Assembly: GCA_964560325.1 (NCBI GenBank)
Contig: CAZLLV010000506.1
Span: 1 to 6,225 of the forward strand
Length of the DNA stretch: 6,225 bases
Reading direction: 5' to 3'
Source of the DNA: CAZLLV01 sp964560325
Lineage (GTDB): Bacteria; Acidobacteriota; Thermoanaerobaculia; Multivoradales; DATKCC01
Below, in pieces: positions 1-6,225 of this stretch; the stretch's first letter is position 1, and each line of letters opens with the position of its first letter. The notes beneath the pieces are model-generated. The model made no database searches. It was not told where the DNA came from and saw only the letters and a list, made by a program, of their open reading frames with translations. Both the position numbers and the translations under genes were made by a program.

Positions 1-1
1 G

Positions 2-1360
<1,359 letters not shown>

Positions 1361-1364
1361 TCCC

Positions 1365-1400
1365 GGACGGCCTCCGAAGGAGTAGAATCGGGGGCCGTCC
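1365..1400 (+). terminator. 13-bp stem-loop between the dehydrogenase gene and dnaB; possible terminator
   Basis: The arm GGACGGCCTCCGA (1365-1377) pairs with TCGGGGGCCGTCC (1388-1400) over 13 positions, with one G-U wobble and a 10-base loop. It starts 5 bases after the dehydrogenase stop codon, where a terminator would be expected. There is no T-run after the 3' arm (CACTCGCC follows), so it is not a canonical intrinsic terminator. It could be an RNA 3'-end-stabilising hairpin, a non-canonical terminator, or an operator-like palindrome for dnaB. The pairing is seen directly; the function is inferred. Confidence 0.42.
1383..1388 (+). promoter_or_regulatory. Candidate -10 box (TAGAAT) upstream of dnaB
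   Basis: TAGAAT differs by one base from the sigma-70 -10 consensus and is a conspicuous A/T-rich hexamer in very GC-rich surroundings. Transcription would begin near 1394-1396, leaving a leader of about 27 bases before dnaB. No convincing -35 hexamer is found at 16-18 bp spacing and there is no TGn extension. The best upstream match, CTGATC at 1357-1362, has three of six consensus bases and a 20-bp spacer. The hexamer lies in the loop and first 3'-arm base of the stem-loop at 1365-1400. It remains a candidate only. Confidence 0.35.
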
Positions 1401-1402
1401 CA

Positions 1403-1422
1403 CTCGCCATCTCGCCATCTCG
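1403..1422 (+). repeat. 8-bp tandem repeat CTCGCCAT, 2.5 copies, before the dnaB start
   Basis: CTCGCCAT occurs at 1403-1410 and 1411-1418, followed by a half copy CTCG at 1419-1422 that runs into the GTG start codon. It occupies the space where a Shine-Dalgarno sequence would be expected, and none is present. This may be a chance short duplication or a small variable element in the dnaB leader. Confidence 0.6.
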
Positions 1423-2795
1423 TGATGCTCGCCACCGTCGATCAGCCGAAGAGCCTGCCGCACAGCGAGGAGTCCGAGCGCGCCGTGCTCGCCGCCATCC
1501 TGCTCGATTCGAGCGTGCTGCCGTCGATCTCCGGACGCCTGCGGGCCGAGGACTTCTACCTCGACCGCCACCGCATCCTCTACGAGTCGGTGCTGACGCT
1601 CCAGGAGGGCGACGGCGCGGTCGACCTGCGCACGGTGCAGGCGCGGCTCGAGCAGCAGGGCAAGCTCGACGCGGCGGGGGGAATCTCCTACCTGGCCGGG
1701 CTCGATCTCGACCTGCCCGATCTCGGCCGCGTCGACTCCTACGTCGAGATCATCAAGGAGCGCTCGGTCCGGCGCCGGCTGATCGGGGCGTCCCAGGAGA
1801 TCATCCGCGACTGCCTCGACGGCGGTCTGGAGGCGCAGGAGGCGCTCGGGCGCGCCGAGCAGGCGGTCCTCGGCCTCGGCGAGGAGGCGATCCAGAAGGG
1901 CTTCGTCCAGCTCTCCTCGGTCCTCCACGAAACCCTGGAAGACCTGGAAGAGCGGCCGGGCTCGACGCTGATCGGCGTGCCGAGCGGCTTCATCGACTTC
2001 GACCGCATCACGCACGGCCTCAACCGGGGGAACCTGATCATCATCGCCGGCCGGCCGGGCATGGGCAAGACCAGCTTCGCCCTCAACGTCTGCCAGCACG
2101 TGGCGATACGCGAGGGACGGGCGGCGGGGATCTTCTCGCTCGAGATGAGCGCTCAGGAGCTCGGCCTGCGCGTCCTCTGCTCGGAGGCCGACGTGCCGTT
2201 CTCCCGCCTGCGCTCCGGTCACCTGTCGCAGAAGCAGTGGGGCCGGCTGATCCAGTCGACCCGGCAGATCGGCGACGCGCCGCTGTTCATCGACGACTCG
2301 CCCAACCCGTCGCTGCTCGAGGTGGCGTCGAAGGCGCGCCGGCTCAAGGCGGAGCACGGCCTGGAGCTGGTGATCCTCGACTACCTCCAGCTCATGCAGG
2401 CGGGCGGGCGCTACGAGAACCGGAATCTCGAGATCGCCGCCATCAGCCGCGGCATGAAGCAGCTCGCCAAGGAGCTCGACCTGCCGGTGATCGCGCTCTC
2501 GCAGCTCTCCAGGAACCCCGAGCGCCGCTCCGGCAACGACAAGCGCCCGCAGCTCGCCGACCTGCGCGAGAGCGGCTCGATCGAGCAGGACGCGGACCTC
2601 GTGGCGTTCATCTTCCGCGAGGAGCTCTACAAGCCGGACGATCCGGAGCTCGAAGGGCTGGCCGAGGTGATCATCGCGAAGCACCGGAACGGCGAGACCG
2701 GCACCGTCGAGCTCGCCTTCCTGGGCGAGACCACCACCTTCAAGAACCTCGACCGTCACCATGCCCCCGACCCCTCCGAGCCGGTCTATCACTGA
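1422..2795 (+). CDS. dnaB: Replicative DNA helicase DnaB
   Basis: Hexameric 5'-3' helicase that unwinds DNA at the replication fork and recruits primase. The 457-residue length is normal for the family. Residues about 13-115 form the N-terminal helical domain (LPHSEESERAVLAAILLD opening, then AEDFY). A linker follows, then the RecA-like C-terminal ATPase domain from about 183. Key residues: Walker A GRPGMGKTS at 210-218 with Lys216, catalytic Glu241 in FSLEMS, Walker B ILDYLQLM with Asp320, DLRESGSIEQDAD, and the KHRNGETG arginine-finger motif with Lys420 and Arg422. No intein interrupts the P-loop, a common intein site in dnaB. The start is either GTG at 1422 or the adjacent in-frame ATG at 1425; no Shine-Dalgarno sequence distinguishes them. 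Ribosomal genes such as rplI, frequent dnaB neighbours in bacteria, are not next to it. Its last 35 bases overlap the proposed alr start. Confidence 0.97.
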   Translation: MMLATVDQPKSLPHSEESERAVLAAILLDSSVLPSISGRLRAEDFYLDRHRILYESVLTLQEGDGAVDLRTVQARLEQQGKLDAAGGISYLAGLDLDLPDLGRVDSYVEIIKERSVRRRLIGASQEIIRDCLDGGLEAQEALGRAEQAVLGLGEEAIQKGFVQLSSVLHETLEDLEERPGSTLIGVPSGFIDFDRITHGLNRGNLIIIAGRPGMGKTSFALNVCQHVAIREGRAAGIFSLEMSAQELGLRVLCSEADVPFSRLRSGHLSQKQWGRLIQSTRQIGDAPLFIDDSPNPSLLEVASKARRLKAEHGLELVILDYLQLMQAGGRYENRNLEIAAISRGMKQLAKELDLPVIALSQLSRNPERRSGNDKRPQLADLRESGSIEQDADLVAFIFREELYKPDDPELEGLAEVIIAKHRNGETGTVELAFLGETTTFKNLDRHHAPDPSEPVYH

Positions 2796-4017
2796 ACCGG
2801 CGCCTGAGGCGATCGCGCGGCCGGCCTACCGCCGCATCGACCTGCCGGACGTGCTGCGCCCGGCGTGGACCGAGATCGACCTCGGCGCGCTGGCCGGCAA
2901 CCTCCGCCGCCTGAAGAGCGAGGTGGCGCCGGCGCGCGTTCTGGCGGTGATCAAGGCGGACGCCTACGGCCACGGCGCGGTCGAGGTGGCGCGGGCGCTC
3001 GAGGCCTCCGGCGTCGACATGCTCGGCGTGGCCCTCCTCGAAGAGGGCGCGGAGGTCCGCCGCGCCGGCATCGCGGCGCCGATCCTGGTGCTCGGCGTGC
3101 CGCGCCCGGCCCAGCTCCCGTACTACCGGCGCTACGACCTCACGCCGGTGGTCTCGGGGATGGACCAGCTCCTGATGTGGCGCGAGCACCTCGCGGGGCC
3201 GGGCGGCCACCGCCAGGCGATCCATCTCCAGGTCGACACCGGCATGACCCGGCTCGGCATCCACGAGACCGAGCTGCCGCGGGCGCTCGAGGCGATCCGC
3301 GACAGCCCCCACCTCGACCTCGCCGGCCTCCTCTCGCACTTCGCCGACGCCGACGACCTCGCCAGCGAGCGCAACGCCGACCAGGAGAGCCGTTTCCACC
3401 GCCTGCTGGAGTCGGTTCCGGCCGACATGCTCGCCGGCGTCACCGTGCACCTGGCGAACAGCGCCGCCGCGCTCCACCGGCCGGCGAGCCGGCACGACCT
3501 GGTGCGCCTCGGGCTCGCCCTCTACGGCTACGACCCGGCGGACCCCTCCGGCACGCGGGTCGAGCCGGTGATGTCGGTCAAGACGCGGGCGGTCCTGGTG
3601 CGCGACGTGGCGCCCGGCACCCGGGTGAGCTACGGCGGCCGCTGGACGGCCGAGCGGCCGAGCCGGATCGCGGTGCTCCCGATCGGCTACGCGGACGGCT
3701 ACGCCTGGCGGCTGACGGGCAAGGCGGAGGCGCTGGTGCGCGGGCGGCGGGTGCCGGTCGTCGGCGCCGTCTCGATGGACATGATCTTCGCCGACCTGAC
3801 CGATCTGCCGGACGCCGCGTCGATCGGGGTGGGCGAGGAGGTGGTGCTCCTCGGCCGCCAGGGGGCGGAGCGGATCACGGCCGTCGACCTCGCCGAGCGG
3901 GTGGAGACGATTCCGTACGAGCTCCTCTGCCTGCTCGGCCTGCGCCTCGCCCGGCGCTACGTCGGCGGGCCGAGCGGCGGCGAGGTGCGCTCGCGCTTCG
4001 AGGGGGGGCTGCCGTGA
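2761..4017 (+). CDS. alr: Alanine racemase (PLP-dependent)
   Basis: Interconverts L- and D-alanine (EC 5.1.1.1), supplying D-Ala for peptidoglycan; cytosolic, acting as a fold-type III PLP dimer. Numbering from ATG 2761: WTEIDLGAL at 36-44 opens the TIM barrel; PLP-binding Lys65 lies in VIKADAYGHG; Arg164 in DTGMTRLG; His193 in SHFADAD; Arg249 in VRLGLALYGYDP is the expected PLP-ring-nitrogen contact; the second catalytic base Tyr291 lies in VSYGG at the start of the C-terminal beta domain; SMDM at 338-341 is the conserved substrate-site motif. From ATG 2761 the protein has 418 residues, longer than the usual 360-390, with a Pro-rich 30-residue lead inside and just after the dnaB end. A GTG at 2851 would give 388 residues and start right at the conserved region. 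Neither start has a clear Shine-Dalgarno sequence. The stop overlaps mlaE in GTGA. Confidence 0.95.
   Translation: MPPTPPSRSITEPAPEAIARPAYRRIDLPDVLRPAWTEIDLGALAGNLRRLKSEVAPARVLAVIKADAYGHGAVEVARALEASGVDMLGVALLEEGAEVRRAGIAAPILVLGVPRPAQLPYYRRYDLTPVVSGMDQLLMWREHLAGPGGHRQAIHLQVDTGMTRLGIHETELPRALEAIRDSPHLDLAGLLSHFADADDLASERNADQESRFHRLLESVPADMLAGVTVHLANSAAALHRPASRHDLVRLGLALYGYDPADPSGTRVEPVMSVKTRAVLVRDVAPGTRVSYGGRWTAERPSRIAVLPIGYADGYAWRLTGKAEALVRGRRVPVVGAVSMDMIFADLTDLPDAASIGVGEEVVLLGRQGAERITAVDLAERVETIPYELLCLLGLRLARRYVGGPSGGEVRSRFEGGLP
4000..4008 (+). promoter_or_regulatory. Ribosome-binding site for mlaE
   Basis: The purine run GAGGGGGGG ends five bases before the GTG at 4014, correct spacing for a Shine-Dalgarno sequence. 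It supports GTG 4014 as the mlaE start although no ATG is nearby. The same bases encode the Glu-Gly-Gly near the Alr C-terminus. Confidence 0.6.
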
Positions 4018-4802
4018 GCCCGGTCGCGGCCACGCTGCGCGCGATCGAGCGGCCGATCGAGGAGCTCGGGCGCTTCTTCCTGATCCTGTGGCGGGTCGTC
4101 TTCTGGACGCCGCGGCCGCCGTACGACGGCCGCCAGCTCCTCCGGCAGATGGTGCGCGTCGGGGTCGATTCGCTGCCGGTCATCCTCCTCACCACGCTCT
4201 TCACCGGCGCCGTGCTCGCCCTCCAGTCGTACTCCGTGCTCGCGCGTTTCAACGCCGAAGGCTACGTCGGCTCGCTGGTCTCCCTCGCCCTCGTGCTCGA
4301 GCTCTCGCCGGTGATCGGCGGCCTGATCATCGCCGGCCGGGTCGGCTCGTCGATGGGCGCCGAGATCGGCACCATGCGGGTGACCGAGCAGATCGACGCG
4401 CTCGAGGTGATGGCGACCGATCCGATCCACTACCTGATGGTGCCGCGCGTCTGGGCGCTCGTCGTCATGATGCCGATGCTGGTGCTCCTCGGCGACGTGG
4501 TCGGCATGATCGGCGGCTATCTCGTGGCGGTGGTCCTGATGGACTCGAACCCGGTCGTCTACGTCGAGAACAGCTTCCGGTACATGGATGTCTGGGACGT
4601 CGTCCAGGGGCTGATCAAGGCGTCGATCTTCGGACTGGTGATCGCCGTCATCGGTTGCCAGAAGGGCTTCTACACGACCGGCGGCGCCGAGGGCGTCGGC
4701 CGCTCGACCACCCGCGCGGTGGTCGCCGCCTCGATCGCCATCCTCCTCTCCGACTTCTTCCTGACCAAGGTGCTCTCGTGGCTGACGCCCCTCCTGACGT
4801 GA
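4014..4802 (+). CDS. mlaE: MlaE-family phospholipid ABC transporter permease
   Basis: Inner-membrane permease of an MCE/Mla-type transporter that moves phospholipids between the inner and outer membranes, working with MlaF (ATPase) and MlaD (MCE protein). It has 262 residues, normal for the family. An amphipathic N-terminal segment (about 8-32) precedes hydrophobic segments at about 53-72, 85-107, 144-175, 197-215 and 234-257. The family signature is at 96-137: ELSPVIGGLIIAGRVG, then SSMGAEIGTM, then VTEQIDALEVMATDP. A CQKGFYTTGGAEGVGRSTT segment at 215-233, typical of the C-terminal half, is also present. GTG 4014 shares GTGA with the alr stop and has a good ribosome-binding site. The frame is open far upstream, but only as an out-of-frame reading of alr. 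The GTGA overlap with mlaF supports coupled expression. Family membership is firm; the direction of lipid transport is not shown by the sequence. Confidence 0.94.
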   Translation: MSPVAATLRAIERPIEELGRFFLILWRVVFWTPRPPYDGRQLLRQMVRVGVDSLPVILLTTLFTGAVLALQSYSVLARFNAEGYVGSLVSLALVLELSPVIGGLIIAGRVGSSMGAEIGTMRVTEQIDALEVMATDPIHYLMVPRVWALVVMMPMLVLLGDVVGMIGGYLVAVVLMDSNPVVYVENSFRYMDVWDVVQGLIKASIFGLVIAVIGCQKGFYTTGGAEGVGRSTTRAVVAASIAILLSDFFLTKVLSWLTPLLT

Positions 4803-5671
4803 GCGCCCCGGAGGCCGGCGACCTGCCTCTGCGAGCCACGCCGAGGCAGGCGGGCGGAGACGGAGCGGAGGGCGGGCCGGTCATCCGCGTGCGCGGCGTC
4901 CGCAAGTCGTTCGGCGACCTGGTGGTGCTCGACGGGCTCGACCTCGACGTCGCGCGGGGCGAGTCGGTGGTGGTGATCGGCGGCTCGGGCTCCGGCAAGA
5001 GCGTCATGCTGAAGCACATCATCGGCCTGCTCCGGCCCGACGCCGGGACGGTCGAGGTCGACGGCGTCGACCTCTCGACGCTCTCGCACCGGCGGCTCAC
5101 CCGCTTCCGCCGCCGCTTCGGGATGGCGTTCCAGGAGGGGGCGCTCTTCGACTCGATGACGGTGGCCGAGAACGTCGGCTTCGCCCTGCGCCGCTTCACC
5201 GACTGGAGCCGGGAGCGGATCGCCGAGCGGGTCGACGAGTGCCTGGCGCTCGTGCGCCTCGAAGGGGTGGGAGAGAAGCTGCCGTCGCAGCTCTCGGGCG
5301 GCATGCGGCGGCGGGTCGGCTTCGCCCGCGCCATGGCCCACGAGCCGCAGATCCTCCTGTTCGACGAGCCGACCACCGGGCTCGATCCGGTGACCACCGC
5401 CCTGGTCGACGAGGTGATCCTCGATCTGACCTCCGGCCAGGGGACGAGCGCCCTCACCATCACCCACGACATGGCGAGCGCCTTCCGGATCGCCGACCGC
5501 ATCGGTCTCCTGTACGAGGGTAGGATCGTGGCGCTCGCCCCGCCCGAGGAGTTCCGCCGGCACGAGGATCCCAGGGTGCAGCAGTTCATCCACGGCGACG
5601 CCGACGGCCCGCTGACGGAGACGGTCGCCGGCGGCGGGGCGCAGGCTCGACGTTCGAAGGGAGAGGTCTGA
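4799..5671 (+). CDS. mlaF: MlaF-type ABC transporter ATP-binding protein
   Basis: Cytosolic ATPase that powers the MlaE permease. From GTG 4799 it has 290 residues. Residues 1-27 are a Gly/Ala/Pro-rich lead; the ABC fold begins at IRVRGVRKSFGD. Motifs in order: Walker A GGSGSGKS at 61-68 with Lys67, Q-loop Gln112 in AFQEGALFDSMTV, signature LSGGM at 165-169, Walker B ILLFDEP with Asp189 and catalytic Glu190, D-loop GLD at 194-196, and H-loop His223 in ITHDM. All residues for ATP hydrolysis are present. GTG 4799 overlaps the mlaE stop in GTGA, with no good Shine-Dalgarno upstream, so translation may depend on ribosomes finishing mlaE. The next standard start, GTG 4889, would cut into the first beta strand and is unlikely. 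A long open frame before 4799 is only a shadow of mlaE. The last 30 or so residues are polar, after the ATPase core. Confidence 0.93.
   Translation: MSAPEAGDLPLRATPRQAGGDGAEGGPVIRVRGVRKSFGDLVVLDGLDLDVARGESVVVIGGSGSGKSVMLKHIIGLLRPDAGTVEVDGVDLSTLSHRRLTRFRRRFGMAFQEGALFDSMTVAENVGFALRRFTDWSRERIAERVDECLALVRLEGVGEKLPSQLSGGMRRRVGFARAMAHEPQILLFDEPTTGLDPVTTALVDEVILDLTSGQGTSALTITHDMASAFRIADRIGLLYEGRIVALAPPEEFRRHEDPRVQQFIHGDADGPLTETVAGGGAQARRSKGEV
5657..5666 (+). promoter_or_regulatory. Ribosome-binding site for mlaD
   Basis: AAGGGAGAGG ends four bases before the ATG at 5671. It is the clearest Shine-Dalgarno sequence in the window and fixes the mlaD start. It is encoded within the last codons of mlaF. 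Confidence 0.7.
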
Positions 5672-6225
5672 TGTCGCAAGCGGTCAAGGTGGGGCTCTTC
5701 GCCCTCGTGGTGCTCGTGGTGCTCGGCGCGCTGGTGCTCCGGATCGAGGACGTGAACCTGTTCGGCGGGCCGGAGGGCTCGGTGGTCGCGGTCTTCGACT
5801 CGGTCGCCGGCCTGGACGACAAGGCGACGGTGCGGATCGCCGGCGTGCGCGTGGGCCGGGTCGACGGCATCGGCCTCGAGGGCCGTCAGGCGAGGGTTCG
5901 CCTGGCGCTGGAGACGCCGGTCGGCTTGACCGAAGGGACCTTCGCCCGGATCGCCAACCTCGGGCTCCTGGGCGAGAAGTACATCGAGCTCGAGCCGGGG
6001 CCGCAGGGTGCGCCGCTCCTGCCCGAGGGCGCGGTGATCCCGGGGGTCACGCCGCCCAGCTTCGACGACGCCCTGGCCAAGCTGAACGATCTGGGGGAGA
6101 ACCTCGGCGGCATCGGCGGCGACGGCTCGATCGGACGGCTGATCGCCAACCTGGAGGCGGTGAGCGCCGACATCCGCGACCTGGTGCAGGCGAACCGCGG
6201 ACAGGTCGACGCCACGATGGCGAAC
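5671..6225 (+). CDS. mlaD: MCE-family lipid-binding protein (MlaD-like), 3' truncated by window edge
   Basis: Inner-membrane-anchored MCE protein that binds lipid in the periplasm and forms a hexameric channel with MlaE and MlaF. Reading from ATG 5671 gives 185 codons with no stop before the window ends. Residues 1-6 are short and cytosolic; 7-23 form a hydrophobic anchor (VGLFALVVLVVLGALVL); about 36-112 form the MCE barrel, with FDSVAGLDDKATVRIAGVRVGRV and later ANLGLLGEKYIEL as recognisable strands. From about 129, SFDDALAKLNDLGENL and LIANLEAVSADIRDL show the hydrophobic spacing of the helical region that follows the MCE barrel in these proteins. The start is set by a strong ribosome-binding site, and its A is shared with the mlaF stop (TGATG). 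Total length, and whether a single or longer MCE form is encoded, cannot be seen here. Confidence 0.92.
   Translation, partial: MSQAVKVGLFALVVLVVLGALVLRIEDVNLFGGPEGSVVAVFDSVAGLDDKATVRIAGVRVGRVDGIGLEGRQARVRLALETPVGLTEGTFARIANLGLLGEKYIELEPGPQGAPLLPEGAVIPGVTPPSFDDALAKLNDLGENLGGIGGDGSIGRLIANLEAVSADIRDLVQANRGQVDATMAN

Noticed and set aside
2865..4013. Apparent long N-terminal extension of mlaE in the same frame
   Set aside because: The translated stretch is low-complexity Arg/Gly/Pro/Ala and is an out-of-frame reading of alr. The MlaE homology and ribosome-binding site both point to GTG 4014.
4088..4798. Apparent long N-terminal extension of mlaF in the same frame
   Set aside because: It is an out-of-frame reading of the conserved mlaE gene, and MlaF family length fits a start at GTG 4799.
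4648..5679. Overlapping minus-strand open frames opposite mlaF
   Set aside because: They are low-complexity, with no recognisable domain or promoter, and are mirror images of the conserved ATPase coding sequence.

Overview
This is a GC-rich window (roughly 70% G+C by eye, with strong G/C preference at third codon positions). All recognisable genes lie on the + strand and are tightly packed. Every gene can be tied to a family from motifs. The MCE/Mla-type lipid transporter implies a diderm (outer-membrane) bacterium. The order dnaB - alr - mlaE - mlaF - mlaD recalls Acidobacteriota genomes, but that is from memory and only a tentative assignment; another GC-rich diderm lineage is possible.

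Layout. Bases 1-1360 hold the 3' part of a PaaZ/BoxD-type aldehyde dehydrogenase whose start lies before the window. Bases 1361-1421 are the only real intergenic gap. This gap contains a 13-bp stem-loop, a TAGAAT hexamer that could be a -10 box, and an 8-bp tandem repeat. From 1422 to the window end there is one apparent transcription unit: dnaB (replicative helicase), alr (alanine racemase, start overlapping the dnaB end), then the permease (mlaE), ATPase (mlaF) and substrate-binding MCE protein (mlaD) of a phospholipid ABC transporter. The alr/mlaE and mlaE/mlaF junctions are 4-base GTGA overlaps, and mlaF/mlaD is a TGATG junction, so translational coupling is likely. mlaD runs off the right end.

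How the genes work together. The aldehyde dehydrogenase probably belongs to aromatic-acid catabolism (phenylacetyl-CoA or benzoyl-CoA epoxide routes) and appears unrelated to the genes after it. The downstream genes combine chromosome replication (DnaB), D-alanine supply for peptidoglycan (Alr) and envelope lipid transport (MlaEFD). These are growth- and envelope-related housekeeping functions that may share a transcript.

I saw no CRISPR array, tRNA, rRNA, transposon, intein or phage gene. The window looks like ordinary chromosomal backbone and I do not see a previously undescribed system in it. The most useful leads are the stem-loop/promoter-like element before dnaB and the gene order itself.
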